DNA of 64,000 nucleotides. It comes from Pseudomonas putida W15Oct28. GTDB taxonomy: Bacteria > Pseudomonadota > Gammaproteobacteria > Pseudomonadales > Pseudomonadaceae. A program made the translations under genes and the position numbers. Where the stretch lies: the NCBI RefSeq assembly GCF_000708715.2, contig NZ_JENB01000002.1, positions 124,001 to 188,000 of the forward strand, read 5' to 3'. A model generated the notes under the pieces. It saw nothing but the letters and a program-made list of their open reading frames with translations. It was not told the DNA's origin and made no database searches. This document shows positions 9,308 through 19,130 of the stretch, piece by piece. Within the stretch, counting starts at the first letter, position 1, and every line of letters starts with the position of its first letter.

Positions 9308-10285
9308 TTATTGCCCGCGCTGGTACAGCGGTTTGGGGAAAGCGACGTAACCACGCTGGCGCATCAGTTCACGGCGCAGGCCCTCGTGCGGGGTGAAGCG
9401 GTCGCGACCATGCAGCCAGAACAGGTTGTTGATCAGCAGGAAGCTACCCACACCCACCGGTACCGACACCTTCTTCTCGCTGCCTTCCAGCGAATCGGAC
9501 AAGGCGTTCAGCCAGATGCCTTCCTCGTAGTTTTCCGGCTGCACGAACTGGTCAATGTAGCGCATGGTCGGGCGGCCTTCGCCATCGGTGTCGAAAACGG
9601 AGTGGAACACATCTTCGGCGACCTTCTTGCTTGGCGGTGCGGTCCAGCGCATTTCGCGGCGGGCCATCGGGTGGCGGAAGAATTCCTCGCACTGCTCCCA
9701 GTCGTCAAGGTGCAGCAGCAGCGAGTTGCCGCCTTCCATGTTCTTTTCGTCGATCTTCAGCATCAGCACGTAATCGGTGATCTGGTTCACGAAAGTGCCG
9801 TCGTTGTGCAGCTCCATCACCCGGTGGGGCTGACGCAGGTAGCTGTCGGAGTTGTCGGAGTTGACCACCACGAAGCGCGCATAGAACTGGCCGCTCATGG
9901 CGTCGTAGTTGGAGCGGCCGATCAGGTGGGCGCAGGCGGTCGTGAACTTGACCATGTCTTCGGCCTGGCTCACGTCATCCAGGCCCAGCGGGGTAATCAG
10001 CATGCCGCCGGTGGCGCGATCGAGGATGCTGTTGAGCAGCACCGGGCGCAGGGTGCCCTGGCACAGCTCGTCAAGGATTTCACCCAGCCGGAAGCGCAGG
10101 AACGACTTGTACTCCAGCGCCTGCACCGGCCACTCGGCAACAGCCTGGACGAACGCTTCGACGGTTTCACGGGCGAAGGTCAGTTCAAGCAGGCGCGGCG
10201 ACTGTTTCGAAGGGGCGATGGCGTAACCACGCGGCTCGAGCGGCAGTGGCATCACAAGTTCGTCGATCTGCGTAAAAGCGTTCAT
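9308..10285 (-). CDS. glaH: Glutarate 2-hydroxylase (CsiD/GlaH)
   Basis: The 325-residue Fe(II)/2-oxoglutarate dioxygenase hydroxylates glutarate to L-2-hydroxyglutarate. The facial triad is visible as H160 and D162 (MELHNDGTF) and H292 (FWLHGRDRF). R311 in RRELMRQRG is placed to bind 2-oxoglutarate. Numbering and length agree with E. coli CsiD/GlaH. It is the promoter-proximal gene of the glaH-lhgO operon and is divergent from csiR. The intergenic region carries two CsiR-type motifs. The start ATG (MNAFTQID) is supported by alignment length. Confidence 0.95.
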   Translation of the reverse strand: MNAFTQIDELVMPLPLEPRGYAIAPSKQSPRLLELTFARETVEAFVQAVAEWPVQALEYKSFLRFRLGEILDELCQGTLRPVLLNSILDRATGGMLITPLGLDDVSQAEDMVKFTTACAHLIGRSNYDAMSGQFYARFVVVNSDNSDSYLRQPHRVMELHNDGTFVNQITDYVLMLKIDEKNMEGGNSLLLHLDDWEQCEEFFRHPMARREMRWTAPPSKKVAEDVFHSVFDTDGEGRPTMRYIDQFVQPENYEEGIWLNALSDSLEGSEKKVSVPVGVGSFLLINNLFWLHGRDRFTPHEGLRRELMRQRGYVAFPKPLYQRGQ

Positions 10286-10375
10286 GGCAGTGTCCTGGCA
10301 GAAAAAGTGGAGAGCGCCGTCCGGTGGTGACCTGGATCAGTGCGGGCGAGGTAAAAATATCGCCACTAAATAGGA

Positions 10376-10417
10376 ATGTCTACATTTTTATATTTAGGCG
10401 ACAATTGTATTGTTTTT
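10376..10417. promoter_or_regulatory. Candidate CsiR operator in glaH-csiR divergent promoter
   Basis: ATGT-N5-TTTT occurs at 10376-10388 and TTGT-N5-TTTT at 10405-10417. These are the two half-site motifs I recall for E. coli CsiR. An imperfect inverted repeat (CGCC-ACT-AAATA and TATTTA-GGCG) surrounds the first one, from about 10360. The position overlaps the AT-rich core promoter between the divergent genes, as expected for a repressor that is relieved by glutarate. The spacing between the motifs (16 bases) differs from what I recall for E. coli. Confidence 0.6.
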
Positions 10418-10469
10418 CGTCAGCAGGCGGTTTCGGTATGATCGGCAAAACGTTTTGAGGAACAGGATC

Positions 10470-11165
10470 TTGGACGCGCTCGCCCCCCGACAAAACTCAG
10501 CTATCAGCGGGTATGAGAGGCTCAAGAAGGACATCATCCGTGGCGTGTTCAAGCCCGGTGAAAAACTGTTGATGAGCGCCTTGAAGGAACGCTACGACCT
10601 GGGCGTGGGCCCGCTGCGCGAAGCCCTGTCGCAACTGGTGGCCGAGCACCTGGTCAACGCGATCAGCCAGAAAGGCTACCGGGTGGCGCCTATGTCGCTG
10701 GCCGAGATGAACGACATCTACGATGCCCGCGCCAACCTGGAGGCGATGATCATCGCCCTGGCCATCGAGCGCGGTGACGACACCTGGGAGGCGTCAGTGC
10801 TGGCCCACTCGCATACCCTGGCCAAGGTGGTGGAAGTGAAAACCCGCGAGCAGCGCCTGGATGTGTGGGACGAGCGGCACAAGGCGTTTCATACCGCCAT
10901 TGCCACGGGCTGCGGCTCCAAGCACCTGCTACAGGCGCGCACCTACCTGTTCGACCAGGCCGAGCGCTACCGCCACCTGTGGCTGACGCAGACGGTGTTC
11001 TCCGAACAGGCCTTGGAGCTCAAGCGCCAGGAGCATGCGGCGCTGGTGGAGGTGATTCTCGCCCGTGACGCCAAGCGCGCCAGCGCCATGATGCGCTCGC
11101 ACCTGATGACCCCGGTGCCGATCATTGCGCAGATCATGCATGCTGAAGGTATCGGCGCACGCTGA
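10470..11165 (+). CDS. csiR: GntR/FadR-family repressor of glutarate catabolism (CsiR)
   Basis: A GntR winged helix occupies about residues 10-75 (YERLKKDIIRGVFKPGEKLL, LGVGPLREALSQLVAEHLV). It is followed by an all-helical FCD ligand domain with the metal-type residues D..R (YDARANLE), H (DERHKAFH) and EH (QEHAALVE). The start is placed at TTG because TGAGG lies nine bases upstream and the protein then has 231 residues; an in-frame TTG 60 bases earlier has no RBS and would run through the operator. It is divergent from glaH-lhgO, which it probably represses and autoregulates. Confidence 0.9.
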   Translation: MDALAPRQNSAISGYERLKKDIIRGVFKPGEKLLMSALKERYDLGVGPLREALSQLVAEHLVNAISQKGYRVAPMSLAEMNDIYDARANLEAMIIALAIERGDDTWEASVLAHSHTLAKVVEVKTREQRLDVWDERHKAFHTAIATGCGSKHLLQARTYLFDQAERYRHLWLTQTVFSEQALELKRQEHAALVEVILARDAKRASAMMRSHLMTPVPIIAQIMHAEGIGAR

Positions 11166-11192
11166 ACCATCAATCCAAGGCTGCACGATACT

Positions 11193-11279
11193 CTGTGGGA
11201 GCGGGCATGCCCGCGAACACCGGCGCAGCTGGTGCCATCCATTGCGCAGCCTGCTTCGCGGGCATGCCCGCTCCCACAG
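11193..11279. repeat. Paired REP element
   Basis: Arms GTGGGAGCGGGCATGCCCGC and its complement are separated by about 37 bases, after the csiR stop and before the two-component operon. Confidence 0.83.
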
Positions 11280-11429
11280 TGACCGCGTGAGCTTCTGAAT
11301 TTTGGCAAGACAGTTGATCCCACAGGGGACCGTGTCAAAGCGACCAGGTTGCTAGATGAATTTTTCTTAAATCGCCGGTTGTCTATTCTTTGGCACAATC
11401 AAATCTCTATTAGATGCCCAGGAACCAGC

Positions 11430-12110
11430 ATGCCTCGCGTACTGACCATCGAAGACGACGCCGTCACCGGCCAGGAAATCGTCGCCGAACTTACCAGCCA
11501 CGGCCTGGAGGTGGATTGGGCCGATAATGGCCGTGAAGGCCTGGCCAAGGCCATTGCCGGTGGCTACGACCTGATCACCCTGGACCGCATGCTGCCCGAG
11601 GTCGATGGCCTGACCATCGTCACCACCCTGCGCAGCCTCAAGATCGCCACGCCGATCCTGATGATCAGCGCCCTCTCCGACGTCGATGAACGGGTACGCG
11701 GCCTGCGTGCCGGCGGTGACGACTACCTGACCAAGCCGTTTGCCTCCGACGAAATGGCCGCACGGGTCGAGGTTTTGCTGCGCCGCAACAGCGTGCCCAT
11801 GACCCAGACACGCCTGCAGGTCGCCGACCTGCAACTGGACCTGATCAGCCACGAGGCGCGCCGCGGTGACAATACGCTCAACCTGCTGCCCACCGAATAC
11901 AAACTGCTGGAGTACCTGATGCGCCACAGCGGCCAGGTGATCACGCGGATGATGATTTTCGAAGAAGTCTGGGGCTACCACTTCGACCCGGGCACCAACC
12001 TGATCGACGTGCACATCGGCCGCCTGCGCAAGAAAATCGACTCCCCCGGCCAGTCGCCGCTGATCCGTACGGTACGGGGCTCCGGCTATGCCATTGCTGA
12101 ACCCGTCTAA
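11430..12110 (+). CDS. OmpR/PhoB-family response regulator
   Basis: The 226-residue protein has a receiver domain (1-118) with acidic pocket E8/D9/D10, phospho-acceptor D52 (LITLDRMLPEVDG), S80 and K102. It is followed by a winged-helix DNA-binding domain (about 130-223) with DVHIGRLRKKID and IRTVRGSGYAI. The ATG is preceded by AGGAACC at good spacing. The sensor kinase gene starts inside its last codons, so the two are translationally coupled. The stimulus is not evident; the neighbours give no metal or envelope clue. Confidence 0.9.
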   Translation: MPRVLTIEDDAVTGQEIVAELTSHGLEVDWADNGREGLAKAIAGGYDLITLDRMLPEVDGLTIVTTLRSLKIATPILMISALSDVDERVRGLRAGGDDYLTKPFASDEMAARVEVLLRRNSVPMTQTRLQVADLQLDLISHEARRGDNTLNLLPTEYKLLEYLMRHSGQVITRMMIFEEVWGYHFDPGTNLIDVHIGRLRKKIDSPGQSPLIRTVRGSGYAIAEPV

Positions 12111-13479
12111 AGGCTGGAGCTCCTCCACCAGCCGCCTGCTGGCGCTGTACAGCTTTCTGTTCGTGGCCTGGAGCAGCATCCTCATGGGCGTGCTGTACTT
12201 CGAGGTGTCCAGCTACCTGAACAAGCTCACCCGCCATTCGATGCTGCAGCGCCAGCACCTGTTTGCACACATGAGCGGCAAGCAGCTGGACGACGCCCTG
12301 ATCGCCAGCCAGGCCTTCGAGGAGCGAAGCTTCGACGCCTATGGCCTGTTCGACACTCAGCTCAACCCGATTGGCGGCAGTGTGCGTACCCTGCCCCCGG
12401 AGCTCAGGCTGGACGGCAAGATCCATGAGTTGAAACGCTGCCTGGATGCCGACGACCCACACCTGCCCCGCGACAGCTGCGATGCGGTGGCGATCAAAGT
12501 GCAAGATGGCCGCTGGCTGGTACTGTTCCGCGATAACGGCTCACTGTTCGTGGTTACCCGGATCATTCTCGATGCCCTGCTCTGGGGTATCTCCTTGACG
12601 CTGATCCCAGGCTTTGCCGGCTGGTATTTGTTGCGCCGCCGGCCGCTGAAGCGTATCCGCGCAATCCAGGCCCAGGCCGAGCTTATCGTCGCCGGCGACC
12701 TGACCCACCGCCTGCCGTTGTCGGCCCGGCGCGACGAGCTGGACATGCTGGCCGCCATCGTCAACGCCATGCTCGACCGCATCGAGCGGCTGATGCATGA
12801 GGTCAAGGGCGTGTGCGACAACATTGCCCATGACCTGCGTACCCCGCTTACACGCCTGCGCGCCCAGCTGTACCGCATTCGCCAGCAGAGCGACGTGGAC
12901 TCTGCGCAAGCCGAGGCGCTGGACCAGGCCATCGGCGAAACCGACACCCTGATGGCGCGTTTTCGCGGGTTGCTACGCATCAGCGAACTGGAAGATCGCC
13001 AGCGCCGGGCCGGTTTCGTCCAGCTTGACCCGCATGAACTGCTGGTCGAACTGCACGACTTCTACCTGCCTTTGGCCGAGGATGGCGGCATCCATCTGGA
13101 ATTGCACCAGCCCGCGCAGCTGCCAGCCCTGCACGGTGACCGCGAACTGCTGTTCGAGGCACTGGCCAACCTGGTGGGCAACGCCATCAAGTTCACGCCC
13201 GAGGGTGGGCAAGTGCGGATTTGCGCGACACAGGACGAGGCCGGCGTGCATCTGGCCATCGAGGACAGCGGGCCGGGCATTCCGGAGGAAGAGCGTACTG
13301 CAGTACTGAAGCGGTTCTATCGCAGCGAGGAAGGTCACCGCCACGCCGGTTTCGGGCTGGGTCTGTCGATCGTTGCCGCGATCGTTGACCTTCATGGGTT
13401 TGGGCTGGAGATAGGCGCCAGCGAGCTGGGCGGCGCCAGGCTGGTACTGCAGTGCCCATTGATAGGGGTAGCAAAGTAG
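12088..13479 (+). CDS. Sensor histidine kinase with HAMP domain
   Basis: The 463-residue protein has a membrane segment near 17-40 and a periplasmic region of ~115 residues with two Cys (RCLDADDPHLPRDSCDA). A second membrane segment near 158-182 is followed by HAMP (about 183-237), HisKA with H248 in DNIAHDLRTPLTRLR, and HATPase_c (NLVGNAIKFTPEGGQ, EDSGPGIPEEE, GFGLGLSIVAA). It overlaps the response regulator by 23 bases. Its last ~88 bases overlap the 3' end of the convergent AraC gene, which is unusual because both coding ends look intact. The ligand is unknown; the two periplasmic Cys could form a disulfide. Confidence 0.88.
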   Translation: MPLLNPSKGWSSSTSRLLALYSFLFVAWSSILMGVLYFEVSSYLNKLTRHSMLQRQHLFAHMSGKQLDDALIASQAFEERSFDAYGLFDTQLNPIGGSVRTLPPELRLDGKIHELKRCLDADDPHLPRDSCDAVAIKVQDGRWLVLFRDNGSLFVVTRIILDALLWGISLTLIPGFAGWYLLRRRPLKRIRAIQAQAELIVAGDLTHRLPLSARRDELDMLAAIVNAMLDRIERLMHEVKGVCDNIAHDLRTPLTRLRAQLYRIRQQSDVDSAQAEALDQAIGETDTLMARFRGLLRISELEDRQRRAGFVQLDPHELLVELHDFYLPLAEDGGIHLELHQPAQLPALHGDRELLFEALANLVGNAIKFTPEGGQVRICATQDEAGVHLAIEDSGPGIPEEERTAVLKRFYRSEEGHRHAGFGLGLSIVAAIVDLHGFGLEIGASELGGARLVLQCPLIGVAK

Positions 13480-14237
13480 CGGCTGGGCGCCTCGCCCAGC
13501 AAGCGCTTGAACACCGTCGCAAAGGCGCTCGGGCTGCTGTAGCCAAGCGCCATCGCGACGCGCGTGACGGGCTCACCCTTGCCAAGCCGAACCACGGCAT
13601 CCAGCAAGCATGCCTGCTGGCGCCATTCGATAAAACTGATCCCGGTGTACAAGCGAAACTGGCGTGTGAACGTGCGCCGACTCATGCAGGCCCACTGCGC
13701 CATTCCATCGATACCTGTTTGCAGCGAGGGTGCCGCCAGAAAGGCCTTGCAGGCCTGGGCAAGGCGCGGTTCCTCGGGGATCGGCGCATTCAGCGAAAGC
13801 GCCGGCATGTCGCCAATCTCATGCAGCAGCAAGCCCATCAAGCAGGCATCACGCCCCTGTAAGGGGTACTGGGCAGGCACTCCGATCGCCTTCTCTAGCA
13901 GCTGCTGCACCAACGGGGAAACGGCGAAGACCTGGCAATGCCGAGGCAGGCCGACCCGCTCGGCAGCCTGCGGGCAAATGTAGGCATTGAGCATGATCAC
14001 CGGGCCGCGCATCTGCATTGCATGGGCCAGTCGCGCAGGCACCCAGATGGCCCGCAATGGCGGCACGGCCCAGTTGCCTGCTTCGGTTGTCACTGTGATC
14101 ACGCCGCAGGCGGCAAAGGCAAACTGCCCTCGATCGTGATGGTGTTCGGGGAAAAATTCGCCGTCGGCAAAAGCCTTCCTTGTTACCACCACTTCACACA
14201 GCGTGTCGGTGTACAGCGTATCTTCAGCGTATGTCAT
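13392..14237 (-). CDS. AraC-family transcriptional regulator with cupin-like sensor domain
   Basis: The 281-residue protein has an N-terminal cupin-like half (FFPEHHHDRGQFAFAACGVI, WVPARLAHAMQMRG) and a C-terminal double helix-turn-helix (about 165-255) ending with the family signature ALGYSSPSAFATVFKRLLGEAPSRYF. The 26 residues beyond SRYF are Ser/Pro-rich and lie in DNA shared with the histidine kinase 3' end, so they may be a recent extension. It is divergent from an EamA exporter with 112 bases between starts, which suggests that it controls the exporter. Confidence 0.88.
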   Translation of the reverse strand: MTYAEDTLYTDTLCEVVVTRKAFADGEFFPEHHHDRGQFAFAACGVITVTTEAGNWAVPPLRAIWVPARLAHAMQMRGPVIMLNAYICPQAAERVGLPRHCQVFAVSPLVQQLLEKAIGVPAQYPLQGRDACLMGLLLHEIGDMPALSLNAPIPEEPRLAQACKAFLAAPSLQTGIDGMAQWACMSRRTFTRQFRLYTGISFIEWRQQACLLDAVVRLGKGEPVTRVAMALGYSSPSAFATVFKRLLGEAPSRYFATPINGHCSTSLAPPSSLAPISSPNP

Positions 14238-14349
14238 GGCCTGATTTTAATCAGATTTGACCTTCAATTGAAAGCGGGCCAAAGCGCTGCCCGGCATATT
14301 TGCTGATGCGTCAAGGCGCACTGCCGCGACATCAGAAGATTGCCCAACC

Positions 14350-15240
14350 ATGCACAGAAAACACACGATCCTTGCCGTCCTGGTTACAGCCCTATGGGGC
14401 CTCAACTTCCCGCTCACGAAACTGGGTTTGGCCCACATAGACCCACTCCTGCTCACAGGCTTACGCTTCGCACTGTGCGCATTGCCGTGGGTGTTTTTTG
14501 TGAAGCGCCCGAAGGTCGCCGTCCATTGGCTAGGTGCCTATGGCCTGATCTTTGGCGTAGCCATGTGGGCACTGATCAATCTCGGGATCGCCATGGGGGT
14601 GCCAGCCGGCAGCGCCTCGCTACTGATCCAGTTCAGTGCATTTTTTACCCTGGCGTGGGGCTGTTTACTGTTTCGCGAGCCCCTGACCGGCCCGCAATTG
14701 GTCGGGATCGCGCTGGCGGCAACAGGGTTGGTTGGCATTCTGGCAGTGAGCCCCGGCAAAACCACGACCACAGGTTTGCTGCTGGTCTTGATCAGCGCGC
14801 TGGCCTGGAGCATCGGCAACATCATCATCAAGCTGTCAAAGGTGAAGGAAATCTTTGCCTTCGTCATATGGGCCAGCCTGTTTGCGCCAATACCTTTGCT
14901 GTCGCTGACCTGGTGGCTGCATGGCACTGCCGCGTTCGTGGCACTGGCCACGCAGGCGAATGCCGTCGTGGTCTTTTGCCTGGTATTCCAGGTGTATGCC
15001 GCGACGCACTTCTGCTATTGGGGATGGAACTACCTGTTGCGCGAATACCCGGTGTCCAGGGTAGCGCCGCTGTCGCTGCTGATTCCGGTATTCGGCATCG
15101 CCAGCTCAGCCTTGATTGTGGACGAGGTGCCTAGCGGGTGGGAGTGGCTGTGTATTGCCCTGATTTTATCGGCGCTGGTGGTCGGCATGAAGCCAGGGCG
15201 GGCGGTACTGGGCAGAAAACCGGTGGCTGCTGTTCACTAG
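14350..15240 (+). CDS. EamA/DMT-family exporter
   Basis: The 296-residue protein has ten predicted membrane segments formed by two EamA repeats (about 1-137 and 145-285). It has the opening ALWGLNFPLTKLG and the internal GPQLVGIALAATGLVGIL. Family members such as EamA, RhtA and YedA export amino acids or other small metabolites. The substrate here is unknown. It is divergent from the AraC regulator, and convergent with cysS across a hairpin. A related EamA protein lies near 45 kb. Confidence 0.85.
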   Translation: MHRKHTILAVLVTALWGLNFPLTKLGLAHIDPLLLTGLRFALCALPWVFFVKRPKVAVHWLGAYGLIFGVAMWALINLGIAMGVPAGSASLLIQFSAFFTLAWGCLLFREPLTGPQLVGIALAATGLVGILAVSPGKTTTTGLLLVLISALAWSIGNIIIKLSKVKEIFAFVIWASLFAPIPLLSLTWWLHGTAAFVALATQANAVVVFCLVFQVYAATHFCYWGWNYLLREYPVSRVAPLSLLIPVFGIASSALIVDEVPSGWEWLCIALILSALVVGMKPGRAVLGRKPVAAVH

Positions 15241-15248
15241 CGTGAAGC

Positions 15249-15272
15249 GAAAGGGCTGCATGGCAGCCCCTT
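15249..15272. terminator. Hairpin between convergent exporter and cysS genes
   Basis: GGGCTGC-ATG-GCAGCCC is flanked by AAA and TTC, so it could terminate either strand weakly. It lies in the 43-base gap between two stop codons. The U-tract is poor on both strands. Confidence 0.5.
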
Positions 15273-15283
15273 CGCGACATCGA

Positions 15284-16666
15284 TCAGTCAGCCAAGCGCC
15301 AGGTAGTGGCGCCCTTACTGTCTTCCAACACCACGCCCATCGCGGTCAGCTGGTCGCGAATACGGTCCGACTCGGCCCAGTTCTTGTCGGTACGTGCCTG
15401 CAGACGCGCCTGAATCAGGCCTTCCACCTCGGCAGCATCGACCTTGCCTTCGGCACCCGCACGCAGGAAGTCATCGGCTTCCAGTTGCAGCACACCCAGC
15501 ACCTCACCCAACTCGCGCAGGCGGCCAGCAAGGCCAGCAGCCGCCTGCGGGTCGCTTTCGCGCAGGCGGTTGATCTCGCGCACCAGGTCGAACAGTACGG
15601 CGCAGGCTTCGGGGGTGCCGAAGTCGTCGTTCATCGCCACGCTGAAACGCTCGACAAACGCTTCGCCGCCCTTGGCCGCCACCCGTGGCAAGCCGCGCAG
15701 AGCGTGGTAGAAGCGCTCCAGCGCGCCCTTGGCGTCGCGCAGGCTGTCTTCGGAGTAGTTGATCGCGCTGCGGTAGTGGCTGGCCACCAGCAGGTAACGC
15801 ACCACTTCCGGGTGGTACTTCTCGAGCACGTCGCGGATGGTGAAGAAGTTGTTCAACGACTTCGACATCTTCTCGCCGTTGATCCGGATCATGCCGCAGT
15901 GCATCCAGGCGTTGGCGTACTGCTTGCCAGTGGCCGCTTCGCTCTGGGCAATCTCGTTCTCGTGGTGCGGGAACTCCAGGTCGCTGCCGCCGCCGTGAAT
16001 GTCGAAGCTCTCACCCAGGCAGCAGGTGGACATCACCGAGCACTCGATGTGCCAGCCCGGACGGCCCGGGCCCCATGGCGATTCCCAGCTCGGCTCGCCC
16101 GGCTTGACGCCCTTCCACAGCACGAAGTCCAGCGGGTCCTGCTTGGCTTCGTCGACCTCGATGCGTGCACCGATGCGCAGGTCTTCGATCTTCTTGCGCG
16201 ACAGCTTGCCGTAGCCGACGAACTTGCCGACGCGGTAGTACACGTCGCCATTGCCCGGGGCGTAGGCGTAACCCTTGTCGATCAGGGTCTGGATCATCGC
16301 GTGCATGCCGGCGATATGGTCGGTGGCACGCGGCTCCTGGTCTGGCGGCAGGATGTTCAGGCGGCGCTCGTCTTCGTGCATCGCATCGATCATGCGGGCG
16401 GTCAACGCTTCGAAGCTTTCGCCGTTCTCGTTGGCCCGGTTGATGATCTTGTCATCGATGTCGGTGATGTTGCGCACGTAGGTCAGCTCGTAGCCGCTCT
16501 TGCGCAGCCAACGGGTGACCAGGTCGAAGGCCACCATGCTGCGGCCATGGCCCAGGTGGCAGTAGTCGTACACGGTCATGCCGCACACATACATGCGCAC
16601 CTTGTTGCCATCCAGCGGCTTGAAGGTTTCCTTCGCTTTGCTCAGGGTGTTGTAGATGGTAAGCAC
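15284..16666 (-). CDS. cysS: Cysteinyl-tRNA synthetase
   Basis: The 460-residue class I synthetase has the zinc Cys C28 ([10 protein letters not shown]), the HIGH box as HLGH (37-40), the second zinc cluster [16 protein letters not shown] with HHENE, and a KMSKS motif ([10 protein letters not shown]). Its length is normal for the family. The start is GTG, with GAGGAAA overlapping the glnS stop nine bases upstream. This shows tight operon coupling with glnS. Confidence 0.96.
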   Translation of the reverse strand: MLTIYNTLSKAKETFKPLDGNKVRMYVCGMTVYDYCHLGHGRSMVAFDLVTRWLRKSGYELTYVRNITDIDDKIINRANENGESFEALTARMIDAMHEDERRLNILPPDQEPRATDHIAGMHAMIQTLIDKGYAYAPGNGDVYYRVGKFVGYGKLSRKKIEDLRIGARIEVDEAKQDPLDFVLWKGVKPGEPSWESPWGPGRPGWHIECSVMSTCCLGESFDIHGGGSDLEFPHHENEIAQSEAATGKQYANAWMHCGMIRINGEKMSKSLNNFFTIRDVLEKYHPEVVRYLLVASHYRSAINYSEDSLRDAKGALERFYHALRGLPRVAAKGGEAFVERFSVAMNDDFGTPEACAVLFDLVREINRLRESDPQAAAGLAGRLRELGEVLGVLQLEADDFLRAGAEGKVDAAEVEGLIQARLQARTDKNWAESDRIRDQLTAMGVVLEDSKGATTWRLAD

Positions 16667-16675
16667 GGCGTTTCC

Positions 16676-18379
16676 TCAGCTGCCCCAGGAGTCACGCAGG
16701 GTGACAGTGCGGTTGAACACCGGGCGGCCCGGCTGGCTGTCTTTCAGGTCGGCGCAGAAGTAGCCTTCGCGCTCGAACTGGAAGCGGTCCTCGGGTTGCG
16801 CCTGGGCCAGCGACGGCTCGGCACGGCAACCGCTGAGCACTTGCAGCGAGTCCGGATTGATGTTGTCCAGGAAGCTGCCGCCGTCCTCGGTCTTTTCCGG
16901 GTTCGGCGAACGGAACAGGCGGTCGTACAGGCGCACTTCGCACTCGACGCTGCCCTCGGCCGGCACCCAGTGGATCACGCCTTTGACCTTGCGGCCTTCA
17001 GGGTTCTTGCCCAGGGTGTCAGGGTCGTACGAGCAACGCAGCTCGACGATATTGCCGTCAGCGTCCTTGATGGCTTCGTCGGCGCGAATCACGTAGCTGC
17101 CACGCAGGCGCACTTCACCGGCTGGTTCCAGGCGCTTGTAGCCCTTCGGCGGCTCTTCCATGAAGTCGTCGCGGTCGATGTACAGCTCGCGCGCAAACGG
17201 CAGCACACGCACGCCCATGTCTTCCTTCGGGTGGCGCGGCAGCTCAAGCTGCTCCACCTGGCCTTCCGGATAGTTGGTGATGACCACTTTCAGCGGGCGC
17301 AGCACGCACATGGCGCGCGGTGCAGTGCGGTCCAGGTCGTCACGGATGCTGAACTCGAGCATCGACATGTCGACCACGCCGTCGGAGCGGTTGGTGCCGA
17401 TCATTTCGCAGAAGTTGCGGATCGAAGCCGGGGTGTAGCCGCGGCGACGGAAGCCGGACAGGGTCGACATACGCGGGTCGTCCCAGGCGTCGACGTGCTT
17501 TTCGTCAACCAGCTGCTTGAGCTTGCGCTTGGACGTGATGGTGTAGTTCAGGTTCAGGCGGCTGAACTCGTACTGGCGCGGGTGTGCCGGCACCGGCAGG
17601 TTGTCGAGGAACCATTCGTACAGCGGACGATGCCCTTCGAACTCGAGGGTGCAGATCGAGTGGGTGATGCCCTCGATAGCGTCCGACTGGCCGTGGGTAA
17701 AGTCGTAGTTGGGGTAGATGCACCATTTGTCACCGGTCTGGTGATGGTGGGCATGGCGGATGCGGTACAGGATCGGATCGCGCAGGTTCATGTTCGGCGA
17801 GGCCATGTCGATCTTGGCCCGCAGTACGCACTCACCGTCCTTGAACTCGCCGGCCTTCATGCGGGCGAACAGCTCGAGGTTTTCTTCCACGCTACGCTCG
17901 CGGAACGGGCTGTTCTTGCCCGGCTCCTTGAGGTTGCCACGGTATTCTTTCGCTTGATCAGGGGTCAGGTCGCAGACGTAGGCCTTGCCACGCTTGATCA
18001 GTTCTACCGCCCAGTCGTGCAACTGGTCGAAGTAGCTGGACGCATAACGCACGTCGCCGGCCCAGTCGAAGCCCAGCCATTTGACGTCGCTTTGAATGGC
18101 GTCGATGTACTCCTGGTCTTCCTTGGCCGGGTTGGTGTCATCGAAACGCAGGTGGCAGACGCCCCCGAATTCCTTGGCCAGGCCGAAGTTGACGCAGATC
18201 GACTTGGCGTGGCCGATGTGCAGGTAGCCGTTAGGCTCCGGCGGGAAGCGGGTGACGATGCTGCTGTGCTTGCCCGAGTCCAGGTCGGCCTGGATGATCG
18301 GCCGCAGGAAGTTCGCAGGGACAGCGGGGGCGCCTTTGGCAGCGGCGTTGGGCGCGTTGTCGGCAGTGGGCTTGCTCAT
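16676..18379 (-). CDS. glnS: Glutaminyl-tRNA synthetase
   Basis: The 567-residue class I synthetase has [17 protein letters not shown] (HIGH box) near residue 45, SKRKLKQLV (KMSKS-like) and the C-terminal anticodon-binding beta-barrels ([14 protein letters not shown]). The start is MSKPTADN because AAGGA lies six bases upstream and the length matches the family. A longer in-frame extension of 25 codons is possible but lacks a Shine-Dalgarno. It is the first gene of glnS-cysS and divergent from ppiB. Confidence 0.96.
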   Translation of the reverse strand: MSKPTADNAPNAAAKGAPAVPANFLRPIIQADLDSGKHSSIVTRFPPEPNGYLHIGHAKSICVNFGLAKEFGGVCHLRFDDTNPAKEDQEYIDAIQSDVKWLGFDWAGDVRYASSYFDQLHDWAVELIKRGKAYVCDLTPDQAKEYRGNLKEPGKNSPFRERSVEENLELFARMKAGEFKDGECVLRAKIDMASPNMNLRDPILYRIRHAHHHQTGDKWCIYPNYDFTHGQSDAIEGITHSICTLEFEGHRPLYEWFLDNLPVPAHPRQYEFSRLNLNYTITSKRKLKQLVDEKHVDAWDDPRMSTLSGFRRRGYTPASIRNFCEMIGTNRSDGVVDMSMLEFSIRDDLDRTAPRAMCVLRPLKVVITNYPEGQVEQLELPRHPKEDMGVRVLPFARELYIDRDDFMEEPPKGYKRLEPAGEVRLRGSYVIRADEAIKDADGNIVELRCSYDPDTLGKNPEGRKVKGVIHWVPAEGSVECEVRLYDRLFRSPNPEKTEDGGSFLDNINPDSLQVLSGCRAEPSLAQAQPEDRFQFEREGYFCADLKDSQPGRPVFNRTVTLRDSWGS

Positions 18380-18626
18380 AGGATCCTTGAATGCACGTGT
18401 CCGGCCTGGGTAGGCCGATTGAATCAAAGGGCCTATCATAGCCGAAGCAGTCAAGCTGCTGACAGTCGGGCCCGGACAAACTGGCGTGATTTATCACGGC
18501 TTTTTGCCCAAGCCTGGCAAAATGGCCGCCGCGCATGTGTGTCGCGGTCGCCCGATCCAGCGTCAGGTGACAATACGCGCATCTGCGCACCCGATTCCAA
18601 AATGCCTTGAAAGAGCGAATTTCAGC

Positions 18627-19130
18627 ATGTCCAAAGTCAAACTGAGCACCAACCACGGCGACATCGTTCTGCAACTGAACGCCGAAAAAGCCCCGCTGAC
18701 CGTTGCCAACTTCCTGGCCTACGTTGAAGCCGGCCACTACTCGAACACCGTGTTCCACCGTGTGATCAAGGGCTTCATGATTCAGGGCGGCGGTTTCGAG
18801 CCAGGCATGAATGAAAAGCGTGACAAGCGTGCCAGCATCCAGAACGAAGCTGACAACGGCCTGAAAAACACCAAGTACAGCATCGCCATGGCCCGCACCA
18901 TGGAGCCGCACTCTGCTTCGGCGCAGTTCTTCATCAACGCCTCGGACAACGACTTCCTCAACCACAGCGGCAAGAACGTACAGGGCTGGGGCTACGCGGT
19001 ATTCGGCGAAGTGATCGAAGGCCGTGAAGTGGTTGATGCCATCGAGAAAGTCGCCACCGGTTCCAAGTCCGGCCACCAGGACGTGCCAAAAGAAGACGTG
19101 ATCATCGAGAAAGCCGAGATCATTGAGTGA
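18627..19130 (+). CDS. ppiB: Cytoplasmic peptidyl-prolyl cis-trans isomerase B (cyclophilin)
   Basis: The 167-residue cyclophilin has no signal peptide. Catalytic-core segments are [19 protein letters not shown] (active-site Arg and Gln), [17 protein letters not shown] and [12 protein letters not shown]. It catalyses prolyl isomerisation during folding. The ATG at MSKVKLST gives the normal length; the RBS is weak (GAAAGAG). Its TGA overlaps the GTG of lpxH by four bases, so the two are coupled. Confidence 0.95.
   Translation: MSKVKLSTNHGDIVLQLNAEKAPLTVANFLAYVEAGHYSNTVFHRVIKGFMIQGGGFEPGMNEKRDKRASIQNEADNGLKNTKYSIAMARTMEPHSASAQFFINASDNDFLNHSGKNVQGWGYAVFGEVIEGREVVDAIEKVATGSKSGHQDVPKEDVIIEKAEIIE

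Noticed and set aside
8432..10330. Long plus-strand frame antisense to lhgO and glaH
   Set aside because: Both minus-strand genes have complete active sites; the antisense frame is His/Val/Ala-rich with no start context.
15242..18610. Very long open frame (over 1100 codons) antisense to cysS and glnS
   Set aside because: It is a shadow frame caused by GC-rich codon bias; the minus-strand synthetases have all catalytic motifs and the antisense product has no recognisable domain.
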